From Mannheimia haemolytica (GTDB taxonomy: Bacteria; Pseudomonadota; Gammaproteobacteria; Enterobacterales; Pasteurellaceae), in NCBI GenBank assembly GCA_900638155.1, contig LR134495.1:1984001-2048000 (forward strand): a stretch of DNA of 64,000 nucleotides. Reading direction: 5' to 3'. Below the pieces are notes generated by a model that did no database searches, was not told the DNA's origin, and saw nothing but the letters and a program-made list of their open reading frames with translations. The stretch's first letter is position 1; every line of letters begins with the position of its first letter. Below, piece after piece: positions 48,030 to 58,301 of the stretch. Made by a program: the position numbers and the translations under genes.

Positions 48030-49055
48030 CTAGCCGGCGTGGTACTTGGCGGCGACCTCTTTTACCAGTAAATCGAAATCGCTTTCGTAGGTGAGATCCT
48101 GCTTGACCCGGTATTTTTCAAATTCGCTGAGGGCGAAAGATTTAGCGATTTCAGCGGTAACTTTGCCGGCATCTTGTAAGATTTCTCGGTCGGTGGCGGC
48201 AAGAAAGCGGTTAAGGCGGGTTTCCCAGTCTGCCATTGTCATCGGAATTTGGCGTTCTGCCATATCTTCTGCCATATCCAAATAGGCAGAGACAAGCCGT
48301 TGTAATTGTGCCAATTCGTTATCCGATAAATAATTTTTGGCAACCACCACATCGAAGGGATAAATTTTGCCTTGCGGAGCGTCTTTCCAATTCGTTAGAC
48401 CCATATTCGGTTTTTCAGCGTTCGCTCGTGTCATAATTAGCTCGGCGGCGGTATGACCGTGAATTGCCCAATGGAGCTTGTTCTGCACGGTGGCAAAAAA
48501 GCGTTTGGTGGCGGTAGCGGTGCGGTCGTAGTCCACAGCGGTGGCGTAAATGTCTGTGATTTTTTGGTAGAACTTGCGTTCGGATAACCGAATTTCCCGA
48601 ATGCGGGCAAGCTGTTCTTCAAAATATTTTTTGCCCAAAATCGTGCCGTCATTTTTCAGCCGTTCATCGTCCATCGCAAAACCTTTAATCGCAAAACTCT
48701 GCACAATTTCGGTCGCCCATTTGCGGAACTGAACTGCTCGCTCGGAATTGACTTTATAACCCACCGCAATAATCGCCGAGAGGTTGTAATGCTTGGTGTG
48801 GTAGTTTTTGCCATCTTGGGCAGTTATCCAAAAAAATTGGATAACTGAATTTTCAGCTAACTCATTGTCACTAAAGATTTTTTTGAGATGATAGCTGATG
48901 GTTCGTACATCAACATCATACAATACCGCCATCATTTTTTGGCTGAGCCAGACATTTTCATCGGCGTAAACAGCATCAACTTGGCTTTCGCCGGTGGCAG
49001 TAATAAAAGTCAGGTATTCCGCCACAGAGGAACGAATTAAATCTTGCTTAGACAT
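48030..49055 (-). CDS. RhuM-family protein
   Basis: This 341-residue protein matches the RhuM family, first named from Salmonella pathogenicity island 3. Blocks are VDAVYADENVWLSQKMMAVLYDVDVRTISYHLKKIF (DNA-binding-like), NYHTKHYNLSAIIAVGYKVNSERAVQFRKWA and GKKYFEEQLARIREIRLSERKFYQKITDIYATAVDYD. The biochemical role is unknown; members are often found on islands. GGGAGAGA precedes the ATG at 49055. It is inserted between pflB and pflA with hairpins on both sides. Base use is more G/C-rich than the surrounding intergenic DNA. Confidence 0.9.
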   Translation of the reverse strand: MSKQDLIRSSVAEYLTFITATGESQVDAVYADENVWLSQKMMAVLYDVDVRTISYHLKKIFSDNELAENSVIQFFWITAQDGKNYHTKHYNLSAIIAVGYKVNSERAVQFRKWATEIVQSFAIKGFAMDDERLKNDGTILGKKYFEEQLARIREIRLSERKFYQKITDIYATAVDYDRTATATKRFFATVQNKLHWAIHGHTAAELIMTRANAEKPNMGLTNWKDAPQGKIYPFDVVVAKNYLSDNELAQLQRLVSAYLDMAEDMAERQIPMTMADWETRLNRFLAATDREILQDAGKVTAEIAKSFALSEFEKYRVKQDLTYESDFDLLVKEVAAKYHAG

Positions 49056-49146
49056 CTATCTCTCCCATATAGAATACTGTAATTATAAACAATATTACGG
49101 ACGCTGTGTCAATGAATAGCCAATTTTTCGAGCGAGATCACAAAAA

Positions 49147-49263
49147 AACCGCTTGCGGCATAAATGCTACAAGCGGTTGATTATTACTCACAAAATTGTT
49201 TCCAATTTTGTTCGCTCCTACGGAGCCGTTGGCAAAGCCAACGCTCAAAACGCAATGCGTTTT
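49147..49263. repeat. Four consecutive hairpins downstream of pflB
   Basis: In order: AACCGCTTG/CAAGCGGTT (49147-49178, USS arms), ACAAAATTG/CAATTTTGT (49190-49211), GAGC-c-GTTGGC/GCCAACGCTC (49223-49246) and AAAACGC/GCGTTTT (49247-49263). They separate pflB from the RhuM gene. Confidence 0.7.
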
Positions 49264-49289
49264 GTGGCTAAAAGTTTTGTAAATTGTAA

Positions 49290-51614
49290 TTACATACTTT
49301 CAGTGAAGGTGCGGGTAATTACGTCCATTTGTTGCTCTTTGGTTAAAGAGTTGAAACGTACCGCATAGCCTGAAACACGAATCGTTAATTGCGGATATTT
49401 TTCAGGGTGTTCTACTGCATCTAATAATGTATCACGGTTTAACACGTTCACATTTAAGTGCTGACCGCCTTCTACAGTTGCTTCGTGGTGGAAGTAGCCG
49501 TCCATTAAGCCAGCAAGGTTACGTTTTTGGGCTTCGTAATCTTTACCTAACGCATTTGGTACGATAGAGAAGGTATAAGAAATACCATCTTTCGCATAGG
49601 CAAACGGTAATTTCGCCACAGAAGTTAATGAAGCTACCGCACCTTTTTGGTCACGACCGTGCATTGGATTAGCACCCGGTCCGAATGGAGCGCCTGAGCG
49701 ACGACCGTCCGGTGTATTACCTGTTTTCTTACCGTAAACCACATTAGATGTGATAGTAAGTACAGACTGAGTTGGCGTTGCGTTGCGGTATGTTTTGAGT
49801 TTTTGAATTTTCTTCATAAAACGTTCAACTAAATCAACAGCAATGTCGTCCACACGGTTATCGTTGTTACCGAATTGTGGATATTCACCCTCAATTTCAA
49901 AGTCAGTTGCTACATTTTTCGCTACACCAATCACTTCGCCAGCTTTGTTTTTGATTTCAATATCGGTACGGATTGGTTTTACTTTCGCATATTTAATGGC
50001 TGAAAGTGAGTCTGCCGCTACTGAAAGCCCTGCGATACCACATGCCATTGTGCGGAACACATCACGGTCGTGAAGTGCCATTAATGCCGCTTCGTATGCA
50101 TATTTATCGTGCATAAAGTGGATAATGTTCAGTGCCGTCACATATTGGGTTGCAAGCCAATCCATAAAGCTGTCTAAGCGAGTCATTACATCATCGTAAT
50201 CTAAGTATTCACTTGTAATTGCTTCAGTTTTAGGCCCTACTTGGTCGCCTGATTTCTCATCAACACCGCCATTGATTGCGTATAACAAGGTTTTCGCTAA
50301 GTTTGCACGAGCGCCGAAGAACTGCATCATTTTACCCACGATCATTGGTGATACACAGCACGCAATCGCATAGTCATCGTTTTGGAAATCCGGACGCATT
50401 AAGTCATCGTTTTCATATTGAACCGATGAAGTATCAATAGAAACTTTTGCACAGTAGCGTTTGAACGCTTCCGGTAATTGTTCAGACCAAAGAATAGTTA
50501 AGTTTGGCTCCGGTGACGGTCCCATTGTGTAAAGGGTGTGTAAAATACGGAAGCTGTTTTTGGTTACTAAGGTACGACCGTCTAAACCCATACCGGCTAA
50601 GGTTTCGGTTGCCCACATTGGGTCGCCTGAGAATAATTGATCGTATTCCGGAGTACGCAGGAAACGCACCATACGCAATTTCATTACTAAATGGTCGATT
50701 AACTCTTGGGCTTCTTGCTCGGTAATTTTGCCGGCTTTTAAGTCACGTTCGATATAAATATCTAAGAATGAAGATACACGACCGAAAGACATCGCCGCAC
50801 CGTTTTGCGATTTTACCGCTGCAAGGTAAGCGAAATATGTCCATTGCACCGCTTCTTGTGCATTGGTTGCCGGACCTGAAATATCAAAACCGTAGCTTGC
50901 AGCCATCTCTTTCATTTTGCCTAAAGCACGGTGTTGCTCGGCAATTTCTTCACGCAGTTGAATCGTGGCTTGAATATCTTCGCCGGATTCTAAACGGGCT
51001 TGTAATGAGGCAAACTGGCGTTGTTTGTCTTTCATTAAGAAGTCTGCACCATAAAGTGCCATACGGCGGTAGTCACCGATGATACGACCACGACCATAAG
51101 CATCCGGCAAACCAGTAATTACACCTGATTTACGGCAGCGTAAAATATCTGGAGTGTAAACATCGAATACCCCTTGGTTATGGGTTTTGCGGTATTCAGT
51201 GAAGATTTGTTCGACTTCAGGTTTAAGCTCACGGCGATAAACTTTGCACGAACCTTTTACCATATTGATACCACCAAACGGCATAATGGCACGTTTTAAT
51301 GGAGCATCTGTTTGCAGACCAACGATTTTTTCTAACGATTTATCAATATAACCCGGTGCGTGTGAGGTAATGGTTGATGGCGTGTCGCAGTCAATATCAT
51401 ACGGCTCGTGTGTTTTGTTTTCTACTTTGATCATTTCCATCACCTCTGCCCACAATTTGCTGGTTGCAGGTGTTACTTCAGCTAGGAAAGACTCATCACC
51501 CTCATAAGGTGTGTAGTTTTTTTGGATAAAATCACGTACATTTACTTCAGTTTGCCACTCACCTGCGGCAAAACCTTCCCACGCTTTTTGTTGAGCGTCT
51601 GTTAGTTGAGTCAT
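49290..51614 (-). CDS. pflB: Formate acetyltransferase (pyruvate formate-lyase)
   Basis: This 774-residue glycyl-radical enzyme converts pyruvate and CoA to acetyl-CoA and formate under anaerobic conditions. The catalytic Cys419-Cys420 pair is in AIACCVSPM, and the radical Gly749 is in [10 protein letters not shown] near the C-terminus. The start [15 protein letters not shown] follows GAGGACTTAAA. It is slightly longer than E. coli PflB (760). It is downstream of focA on the same strand. Activation needs pflA, encoded beyond the inserted RhuM gene. Confidence 0.98.
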   Translation of the reverse strand: MTQLTDAQQKAWEGFAAGEWQTEVNVRDFIQKNYTPYEGDESFLAEVTPATSKLWAEVMEMIKVENKTHEPYDIDCDTPSTITSHAPGYIDKSLEKIVGLQTDAPLKRAIMPFGGINMVKGSCKVYRRELKPEVEQIFTEYRKTHNQGVFDVYTPDILRCRKSGVITGLPDAYGRGRIIGDYRRMALYGADFLMKDKQRQFASLQARLESGEDIQATIQLREEIAEQHRALGKMKEMAASYGFDISGPATNAQEAVQWTYFAYLAAVKSQNGAAMSFGRVSSFLDIYIERDLKAGKITEQEAQELIDHLVMKLRMVRFLRTPEYDQLFSGDPMWATETLAGMGLDGRTLVTKNSFRILHTLYTMGPSPEPNLTILWSEQLPEAFKRYCAKVSIDTSSVQYENDDLMRPDFQNDDYAIACCVSPMIVGKMMQFFGARANLAKTLLYAINGGVDEKSGDQVGPKTEAITSEYLDYDDVMTRLDSFMDWLATQYVTALNIIHFMHDKYAYEAALMALHDRDVFRTMACGIAGLSVAADSLSAIKYAKVKPIRTDIEIKNKAGEVIGVAKNVATDFEIEGEYPQFGNNDNRVDDIAVDLVERFMKKIQKLKTYRNATPTQSVLTITSNVVYGKKTGNTPDGRRSGAPFGPGANPMHGRDQKGAVASLTSVAKLPFAYAKDGISYTFSIVPNALGKDYEAQKRNLAGLMDGYFHHEATVEGGQHLNVNVLNRDTLLDAVEHPEKYPQLTIRVSGYAVRFNSLTKEQQMDVITRTFTESM

Positions 51615-51703
51615 TTTAAGTCCTCTGTGTTAGTAAGTTAAAACGGGAAAGCGGTGATTTTTTGCAAAAAATTTGCAAAATTTGACCGCTTGATTCTGAA
51701 ATC

Positions 51704-52528
51704 TTAGTGCTTTCTAATGTATAAGAACCACTGCATTAAACCGATGAAAAACACACCGCCGACAACATTACCCAGAGTTGCCGGAATTAGGTTCTTAAAC
51801 ACAAAATGATATACATCTAAATCGGCAAATTGCGTTGGGTCAACATTAATTGCCGTCCAAAATTCAGGGCTTGCAAAGTGAGAAATTGCAATTCCCATCG
51901 GAATCATAAACATATTTGCCACACAGTGTTCAAAGCCGGAAGCCACAAACATTGCAATCGGTAACATCATAATAAAGGCTTTATCGGTTAGGCTTTTACC
52001 TGCATAAGACATCCACACCGCAATGCAGACCATAATGTTACAGAAAATACCTAAACAGAATGCCTCAAACCATTGGTGGTGAATTTTGTGCTGTGCGGTA
52101 TTTAAAATGACCAAGCCCCATTGCCCTTTGGCTGCCATAATCTGACCACTGAACCAAATCAACAATACAATGGAAATCGCCCCAACAAAGTTACCGAAAT
52201 ACACCACTACCCAGTTTTTAAACATCTGTAACCAGTTAATTCTTTGGCTGGCTCTGGCTACAATCGTAAGTGTTGATGAGGTAAAAAGTTCTGCCCCAAA
52301 CACCACACACATAATCACGCCGAGTGAAAATACCAAACCACCAATCAGTTTAGCCATACCCCAAGGCATTTGGCTCGCACCCACTTGGGTTGTGGTATAA
52401 AATACAAATGCTATTGCAATAAAACCGCCCGCAGTAATGGCAGAGAGAAAGGAATATAATTGATTTTTTGTTGCTTTATAAACCGCACCATCTTCTGCGA
52501 TTTTTGCCATTTCAGCAGGAGAAAACAT
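51704..52528 (-). CDS. focA: Formate channel FocA
   Basis: This 274-residue inner-membrane pentameric channel exports and imports formate. Six hydrophobic segments are visible, with family blocks ITAGGFIAIAFVFY, CVVFGAELFTSSTLT, WVVVYFGNFVGA and FEHCVANMF. It is the first gene of focA-pflB, 89 bases upstream of pflB with a USS copy between them. A candidate FNR site lies about 120 bases upstream. Confidence 0.96.
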   Translation of the reverse strand: MFSPAEMAKIAEDGAVYKATKNQLYSFLSAITAGGFIAIAFVFYTTTQVGASQMPWGMAKLIGGLVFSLGVIMCVVFGAELFTSSTLTIVARASQRINWLQMFKNWVVVYFGNFVGAISIVLLIWFSGQIMAAKGQWGLVILNTAQHKIHHQWFEAFCLGIFCNIMVCIAVWMSYAGKSLTDKAFIMMLPIAMFVASGFEHCVANMFMIPMGIAISHFASPEFWTAINVDPTQFADLDVYHFVFKNLIPATLGNVVGGVFFIGLMQWFLYIRKH

Positions 52529-52645
52529 CAGACAACCTTAACAATGAGAATTGAAAAACCGATATATTATGTAGAAATTATAGACCTCTTGAGATAATCT
52601 TCAAATAAAAATATTACACAATCAGAGGTATTTCGATGTCTTTTT

Positions 52646-52659
52646 TTGATATAGAACAA
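52646..52659. promoter_or_regulatory. Candidate FNR box upstream of focA
   Basis: TTGATATAGAACAA matches TTGAT-N4-ATCAA at 9 of 10 positions and lies 118-131 bases before the focA ATG. FNR activation of focA-pfl is established in E. coli; function here is inferred. Confidence 0.5.
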
Positions 52660-52728
52660 AATCCATAAAAAACACAACATTCAAGAAAATTTATAGCTAC
52701 ATTTTAATAACAAACCAACTACAATTTT

Positions 52729-53223
52729 ATGACAGAATATCTCACTTCCTTTTTCAGTTTATTCTTTTCCGAACAAAATCAACTCTTTACTATGTTTCTG
52801 AGTGGATTTCTAAGCGCTACCCTCTTACCCGGAAATTCTGAAATTATCTTCACTACCTTAGCAAGCCAACATCTCATCACTTATGGCTCTTTATCCTCAT
52901 TTTCACTGTTCAATTTACTCTTGGTTGCAACCTTAGGTAATAGTTTAGGTAGCATAACCACTTATGCGATAGGGCTATTACTCCCTCGCCCACAGAATAC
53001 TACCAATCGTTATTCACAATGGGCATTAGCCAAAAGTGAAAAATATGGCGTGTTAGTCTTGCTTTTTAGTTGGTTACCGATTGTAGGCGATATTTTCTGT
53101 GGCATTGCCGGCTGGCTACGGTTTAGCCTTTGGCAAAGCATTCTCTTTATTGTGATTGGGAAATTGTTACGTTATCTGTTTTTGCTGGCAACCCTCTATT
53201 CGGTGTTACCGCATATTTTATAG
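52729..53223 (+). CDS. yqaA: YqaA-family membrane protein (DedA/VTT-like)
   Basis: This 164-residue inner-membrane protein has about four hydrophobic segments. The SATLLPGNSEIIF, GNSLGSITTYAIG and SWLPIVGDIFCGIAGWLR blocks match YqaA and the DedA/SNARE-associated superfamily, and a similar gene occurs in H. influenzae. Relatives are implicated in lipid transport and membrane homeostasis; the function of this one is not known. It is divergent from focA and convergent with htpX. No strong ribosome-binding site is visible. Confidence 0.83.
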   Translation: MTEYLTSFFSLFFSEQNQLFTMFLSGFLSATLLPGNSEIIFTTLASQHLITYGSLSSFSLFNLLLVATLGNSLGSITTYAIGLLLPRPQNTTNRYSQWALAKSEKYGVLVLLFSWLPIVGDIFCGIAGWLRFSLWQSILFIVIGKLLRYLFLLATLYSVLPHIL

Positions 53224-53230
53224 AAAACAA

Positions 53231-53271
53231 AAGCGGCTGTTTTGCAAAAAATTTTACAAAAACAACCGCTT
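53231..53271. terminator. Degenerate paired-USS hairpin, yqaA / htpX
   Basis: AAGCGGcTGTTTT pairs with AAAACAaCCGCTT with one mismatch, between convergent genes. The left USS arm has lost the consensus (ACAAaAGCGG). Confidence 0.65.
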
Positions 53272-53276
53272 GTGCT

Positions 53277-54146
53277 TTATAAGTTTCTTAACGCTTCAAT
53301 ACGTTTTTCTAACGGAGGGTGGCTCATAAACAACTCTTTACCACGGCTACCGTTAATCATAAAGGCAGCCAAAGAGCCTTCCATTTCTTGCGGTTCGTGA
53401 ACACGTTGCAAGCGTTGTAATGCCGCAATCATTTTCTCTTTACCGACTAATTGAGCAGAGCCTGCATCTGCACGAAATTCACGTTGGCGAGAGAACCACA
53501 TTGCAATCATTGTTGCTAACACACCAAATACCATTTGTAGCACAATATCCACCACCCAGAACACTAGCGTGTTAGTGCTTGAATTGCCATTTTCATCACG
53601 TGAACTTGCCGCCATTGTCGAAATAATACGAGCTAAGAAAATGACGAAAGTATTTAGCACGCCTTGTAATAAGGTCATTGTAACCATATCGCCATTCGCA
53701 ATGTGCGCCACTTCGTGTGCTACTACCGCTTCAGCTTCGTCTTTAGTCATTGAATTCAGCAAGCCGGTGCTGACTGCAACTAAAGAATTACTTTTCGTTG
53801 CTCCTGTAGCGAATGCATTTACATCAGCCGAATGGTAAATCGCAATGTCCGGCATTGGGATATTCGCTTGCTGAGCCTGACGTTGTACAGTGTTGAATAA
53901 CCATTGCTCCGCTTCGTTACGAGGCTGTGTAATCACCTCTGCCCCAACCGAACGCAATGCCATTGATTTCGACATAAATAGCGAAATTAAAGACCCACTG
54001 AAACCGAAGACTAACGAAAGCACCAAAATACCGGCAGTGCTTTGCCCTTGAATGCCGGTCACTTTAAAAATAAGGTTTAATACGATCCCTAAAACAAAGG
54101 TAATCGCTAAGTTAGTTAATAAAAATAGAATGACACGTTTTGCCAT
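53277..54146 (-). CDS. htpX: Membrane zinc protease HtpX
   Basis: This 289-residue inner-membrane M48 metalloprotease degrades misfolded membrane proteins. The zinc motif is HEVAH (His144, Glu145, His148), with the third ligand expected in the [10 protein letters not shown] segment (EFRADAGSA). Two N-terminal membrane segments and two after the active site are visible. The length is close to E. coli HtpX (293). GGAG precedes the ATG by 12 bases. Confidence 0.96.
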   Translation of the reverse strand: MAKRVILFLLTNLAITFVLGIVLNLIFKVTGIQGQSTAGILVLSLVFGFSGSLISLFMSKSMALRSVGAEVITQPRNEAEQWLFNTVQRQAQQANIPMPDIAIYHSADVNAFATGATKSNSLVAVSTGLLNSMTKDEAEAVVAHEVAHIANGDMVTMTLLQGVLNTFVIFLARIISTMAASSRDENGNSSTNTLVFWVVDIVLQMVFGVLATMIAMWFSRQREFRADAGSAQLVGKEKMIAALQRLQRVHEPQEMEGSLAAFMINGSRGKELFMSHPPLEKRIEALRNL

Positions 54147-54231
54147 AATGTTTTAAATCTCCAAATATAGATGCAATAATTGCCCAAATAAGATAATGAC
54201 TTTGTGCTTAATTTCAAGTCATTATTTACAA

Positions 54232-55314
54232 TTATTCCCACAAATTTAACTGTTTATTCACTTTTTTCTCGGGAAAGTGAACATTTAGACCAATTAGTCG
54301 GATCTTTCGTTCCTTTCTTCTAGTAAAAATTTGCTGTAATAGCTCGCCAAATCGTACATAGGCAAAGCCATCGGTGGTTCGCTCAAGCGTGGTTTGGCTA
54401 AAATCATCAAACTTTAATTTAATCCCTAACTTTTTGAACTCGTTTAACGGCATATCGCCCCAATTTCGTTGCAAGCGAAACACCAGTTTGTCGAATAAAT
54501 CTGCCACAATCTTTTCCGCTTGTTCAAGAGTTGAAATATCGTGCAACAGCGTATTTTCCACCGCCAGCGATTTTCTTTCACGATAAGGCTCTACCGCTCG
54601 TTCATCAATGCCGTGGCTAAAATCCCAAAGCCGTTGCCCAAATTTGCCAAACTCTCGGTAAATAACCGCTTTTTCTGCTTGCTGAATATCGCCACAAGTT
54701 TCAAAACCGAGCTGCTTTAGCTTTTCATTGGTTACTTTTCCCACACCCGGAATCTTCGCAAGCGGTAGATTTTTCACAAAATTTTGCACTTCATCAGGGG
54801 TAATCACACATTGCCCGTTGGGTTTGTTTTGATCGGAGGCAATTTTTGCCAAAAACTTAAGCGGAGCCACCCCAGCCGAGGCGGTTAAATGCAATTCATT
54901 GAAAATATCGTTACGGATTGCTTGAGCAATCCAAGTGGCGGAGCCAAAATAGCGTTCGCATTCACTTACATCTAAATAGGCTTCATCAAGCGACAAAGCC
55001 TCTATCACATCTGTATAGCGATGAAAAATTTCGTGAATTTGGGCGGAAACTGCTTTATACAACGCCATATTCACCGGCAATAAAATTAAATTCGGGCATT
55101 TTTTTAACGCTGTGGCGGTTGCCATCGCACTGTGTAAGCCGAATTTTCGAGCCTCGTAATTACAAGTTGTCAGCACACCCCGTTGATTGGCATTGCCTCC
55201 CACCGCCACCGGTTTGCCGACCAACGCCGGGTTTTCCCGCATTTCGACCGCTGCATAAAAACAATCCATATCAATATGGATAATTTTTCGCTGATGTTTA
55301 GCTTGGCTCGGCAT
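54232..55314 (-). CDS. dinB: DNA polymerase IV
   Basis: This 360-residue Y-family polymerase performs error-prone translesion synthesis. The catalytic acids are in HIDMDCFYAAVEMR and SLDEAYLDVSE. A helix-hairpin-helix-like LAKIPGVGKVTNEKLKQLG follows, and the little-finger domain closes the protein. I start at 55314 (MPSQAKHQRK); the longer frame to 55353 begins inside a USS and is unlikely. AGGG is 11 bases upstream. A perfect LexA box lies 44 bases before this start, consistent with SOS control. Confidence 0.95.
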   Translation of the reverse strand: MPSQAKHQRKIIHIDMDCFYAAVEMRENPALVGKPVAVGGNANQRGVLTTCNYEARKFGLHSAMATATALKKCPNLILLPVNMALYKAVSAQIHEIFHRYTDVIEALSLDEAYLDVSECERYFGSATWIAQAIRNDIFNELHLTASAGVAPLKFLAKIASDQNKPNGQCVITPDEVQNFVKNLPLAKIPGVGKVTNEKLKQLGFETCGDIQQAEKAVIYREFGKFGQRLWDFSHGIDERAVEPYRERKSLAVENTLLHDISTLEQAEKIVADLFDKLVFRLQRNWGDMPLNEFKKLGIKLKFDDFSQTTLERTTDGFAYVRFGELLQQIFTRRKERKIRLIGLNVHFPEKKVNKQLNLWE

Positions 55315-55357
55315 TTGCAATATTTTCCCTAAAAACGACCGCTTGCAATACAAATAA

Positions 55358-55373
55358 CTGTATATAAAAACAG
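55358..55373. promoter_or_regulatory. LexA (SOS) box upstream of dinB
   Basis: CTGTATATAAAAACAG is a full CTGT-N8-ACAG match within the gap between divergent dinB and lysO. Confidence 0.88.
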
Positions 55374-55436
55374 TTTTATTTTATGCCCTTATTGTTAGAA
55401 TTTCAAGTTTAAAAATAACGATAAAAAGGATAAAAA

Positions 55437-56348
55437 ATGCTCTACGGTTTAGCCATTGTGCTGATTCCACTTTTTCTCGGCTACTTAATTACCCTTAAAA
55501 ACCACCGCTATATGGCAATAGTAAACAGAGTGGTCAGCCTCTGCCTTTACTTGATTTTATTAGTGATGGGGATTTCACTCGGGCAAATTGACAACATTCT
55601 CACCGAGCTGCCACAAATTGGCAGTACGGCGTTTAGTTTAGTGGCGATTTTACTCCTTTCAAACATTATCGGCTTGGTGATTTACGACAAATTACAGCCG
55701 ATGAAAAGAGACAAAGTCAATCAAGATCAACTCCCTTCCCGCCTGCATTTGTTGATTGATTCCTTTAAATTAATCGGCATTACCTTATTAGGCGGGTTCA
55801 TTGGCTATTTCACCAAAGGCGTAGTGGATTTCCCTCTGCACGCCAGTACCTATGTGTTAGAAGTCATGATTTTTGGGGTAGGGATTCAACTGCGAAACAG
55901 CGGTATTCCTCTGCGTGAAGTATTCTTTAACAAGCGGGGAATTTATACCTCGATTGTAATGGTGGCAAGTTCCCTGATTGGTGGCGTGATTTCGGCATTC
56001 GCCTTAGATTTATCCCTTGCTAAAGGATTAACCTTTGCCTCTGCATTCGGTTGGTATTCCCTTTCAAGCGTGTTGGTAAACGATGCTTGGGGCCCGATTT
56101 ACGGCAGTATTGCCTTTTTTAACGACATCTCGCGTGAAATTTTATGCCTATTTTTAGTGCCGCTGTTTATGCGTCAATTTCCGTCCACAGCAGTCGGTAT
56201 TGGCGGTGCAACCTCGCTGGATTGTATGCTCCCTATTATTCAAAAATCGGGCGGTATTCAAATTGTGCCGCTGGCAATCAGCTTCGGCTTTATTGTTAAT
56301 TTAGCCGCTCCATTGTTATTAGCCGTTTTTATCGGGCTGGAAGGATAA
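55437..56348 (+). CDS. lysO: Lysine exporter LysO (YbjE, DUF340)
   Basis: This 303-residue inner-membrane protein has about eight hydrophobic segments. The blocks YVLEVMIFGVGIQLRNSG, GLTFASAFGWYSLSSVLV, GPIYGSIAFFNDISREIL and GGATSLDCMLPIIQKSGG match YbjE/LysO, which exports lysine in E. coli. GGA precedes the ATG. It is divergent from dinB. Expression in E. coli is ArgP-controlled; no such site was identified here. The length is close to the E. coli protein. Confidence 0.9.
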   Translation: MLYGLAIVLIPLFLGYLITLKNHRYMAIVNRVVSLCLYLILLVMGISLGQIDNILTELPQIGSTAFSLVAILLLSNIIGLVIYDKLQPMKRDKVNQDQLPSRLHLLIDSFKLIGITLLGGFIGYFTKGVVDFPLHASTYVLEVMIFGVGIQLRNSGIPLREVFFNKRGIYTSIVMVASSLIGGVISAFALDLSLAKGLTFASAFGWYSLSSVLVNDAWGPIYGSIAFFNDISREILCLFLVPLFMRQFPSTAVGIGGATSLDCMLPIIQKSGGIQIVPLAISFGFIVNLAAPLLLAVFIGLEG

Positions 56349-56352
56349 ATCA

Positions 56353-56409
56353 CAAGCGGTGATTTTTATCCCACTTTTTGCAAAAATGGAATAAAAATCA
56401 CCGCTTGTT
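56353..56409. terminator. Paired inverted USS terminator after lysO
   Basis: ACAAGCGGTGATTTTTAT and ATAAAAATCACCGCTTGT are perfect 18-base inverses around a ~21-base loop. Confidence 0.78.
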
Positions 56410-56501
56410 TGCTTTTATTTATCCATCTTCACTGAATTTTCCGCTATAATCCTTAAGTTTTCCCCGAAACTTGGGATGTTTATTTTCAAAAGGATAATTT
56501 T

Positions 56502-58268
56502 ATGATGCGTTCTCACTACTGCGGTGCATTAAACCGCTCACACGTTGGACAAGCTGTTACCCTTAGCGGCTGGGTTCATCGTGTTCGTAACCTTGGTCGT
56601 TTTATTTTTATGCAAATTCGTGATCGTGAAGGAATTGTACAGGTGTTCTTTGATGAAAAAGACGAAGTGCTGTTCAAACAAGCCTCCGCTCTGCGTTCAG
56701 AAGCTTGCGTGCAAATTCAAGGTGAAGTGATTGCCCGTGATGAGTCGCAAATCAACCGTGAAATGGCAACCGGTGAAATTGAAGTATTGGTTAAAAACTT
56801 GGTGGTTTATAACAATGCCGAAGTATTGCCGTTAGACTTCAACCAAAATAATACCGAAGAACAGCGTTTGAAATATCGCTATTTGGATTTACGCCGTCCG
56901 GAAATGGCAGAAAAGCTCAAAACCCGTGCAAAAATCACCAGTTTTGTCCGCCGTTTTATGGACGATAACGGTTTCTTAGACATTGAAACCCCAATGCTGA
57001 CCAAAGCCACCCCTGAAGGTGCGAGAGATTACCTCGTGCCAAGCCGTGTGCATAAAGGCAAATTCTATGCCCTACCGCAATCACCGCAGTTATTTAAACA
57101 GTTGCTGATGATGTCGGGTTTCGACCGTTATTACCAAATCGTGAAATGTTTCCGTGATGAAGATTTGCGTGCCGACCGCCAGCCGGAATTTACCCAAATC
57201 GATGTGGAAACCAGCTTTATGACCGCCGAAGAAGTGCGTGCGTTAATGGAAGCAATGATCCACGGCTTATGGAAAGAGACCTTAGGCGTTGATCTCGGTA
57301 AATTCCCAATGATGACGTGGAATGAAGCAATGACCCGTTTTGGTTCAGACAAACCGGATTTGCGTAACCCACTGGAAATGGTTGATGTGGCAGATATTTT
57401 AAAATCGGTTGATTTTAAAGTATTCAGCGGCCCGGCAAACGACCCGAAAGGGCGTGTGGTGGCACTTCGTGTGCCAAACGGTGCGGCTCTAACCCGTAAA
57501 AATATTGATGACTACACCCAATTTGTCGGGATTTACGGGGCAAAAGGCTTAGCTTGGTTAAAAGTGAATGATGTGAACGCCGGTTTAGAAGGCATTCAAA
57601 GCCCGATTGCCAAATTCTTAAATGAAGAGGTGCTAAAAGCCTTATTTGCACGTTTAAACGTTCAAAAAGACGATATTATCTTCTTCGGTGCGGATAACTG
57701 GCACGTTGCGACCAATGCGATTGGTGCGTTACGCTTAAAAGTGGGGAATGATCTAGGTTTAACCGATACCACAGCGTGGAAACCATTATGGGTGATTGAT
57801 TTCCCAATGTTTGAACGTGATGACGAGGGCAACTTATCGGCAATGCACCACCCGTTCACTTCACCGAAAGAATTATCGCCGGAAGAATTAGTGCAAGATC
57901 CGGAAAATGCTGTTGCAAACGCTTACGATATCGTGATTAACGGCTACGAAGTAGGTGGCGGCTCGGTGCGGATTTTCAGCCAGCAGATGCAACAAACCGT
58001 GTTCAGCATTTTAGGCATTAACGAAGAAGAGCAAAAAGAGAAATTCGGTTTCTTATTAGATGCGTTAAAATTCGGCACTCCGCCACACGCAGGTCTAGCC
58101 TTCGGTTTAGACCGCTTAACGATGTTGATTACCGGCACCGACAATATTCGTGATGTGATCGCTTTCCCGAAAACCACCGCTGCGGCGTGTTTAATGACGG
58201 AAGCACCAAGTTATGCGAATCCAAAAGCTCTGGAAGAGTTAGCAATCCGTACAATTCCACAGGAATAA
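56502..58268 (+). CDS. aspS: Aspartyl-tRNA synthetase
   Basis: This 588-residue class II enzyme charges tRNA-Asp. The N-terminal OB-fold anticodon-binding domain contains [24 protein letters not shown]. The core shows motif 2-like [18 protein letters not shown] and motif 3 [15 protein letters not shown]. The bacterial GAD insertion lies in the middle. The length is near that of E. coli AspS (590). AAGGAT precedes the ATG. Confidence 0.98.
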   Translation: MMRSHYCGALNRSHVGQAVTLSGWVHRVRNLGRFIFMQIRDREGIVQVFFDEKDEVLFKQASALRSEACVQIQGEVIARDESQINREMATGEIEVLVKNLVVYNNAEVLPLDFNQNNTEEQRLKYRYLDLRRPEMAEKLKTRAKITSFVRRFMDDNGFLDIETPMLTKATPEGARDYLVPSRVHKGKFYALPQSPQLFKQLLMMSGFDRYYQIVKCFRDEDLRADRQPEFTQIDVETSFMTAEEVRALMEAMIHGLWKETLGVDLGKFPMMTWNEAMTRFGSDKPDLRNPLEMVDVADILKSVDFKVFSGPANDPKGRVVALRVPNGAALTRKNIDDYTQFVGIYGAKGLAWLKVNDVNAGLEGIQSPIAKFLNEEVLKALFARLNVQKDDIIFFGADNWHVATNAIGALRLKVGNDLGLTDTTAWKPLWVIDFPMFERDDEGNLSAMHHPFTSPKELSPEELVQDPENAVANAYDIVINGYEVGGGSVRIFSQQMQQTVFSILGINEEEQKEKFGFLLDALKFGTPPHAGLAFGLDRLTMLITGTDNIRDVIAFPKTTAAACLMTEAPSYANPKALEELAIRTIPQE

Positions 58269-58272
58269 TCTT

Positions 58273-58301
58273 GTAGGGGCGAATCATTATTCGCCCTTTT
58301 T
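58273..58301 (+). terminator. REP-like hairpin terminating aspS
   Basis: GTAG (58273-58276) precedes GGGCGAAT / ATTCGCCC with a 4-base loop and a TTTTT tail, directly after aspS. The 5' GTAG links it to the REP-like hairpins elsewhere in the window. Confidence 0.75.

Noticed and set aside
52596..52611. FNR site at TTGAGATAATCTTCAA
   Set aside because: Half-sites are 2 bases too far apart for the FNR consensus.
55315..55353. Longer start for dinB (MYCKRSF...)
   Set aside because: The codons come from a USS copy; the family start and upstream AGGG favour 55314.
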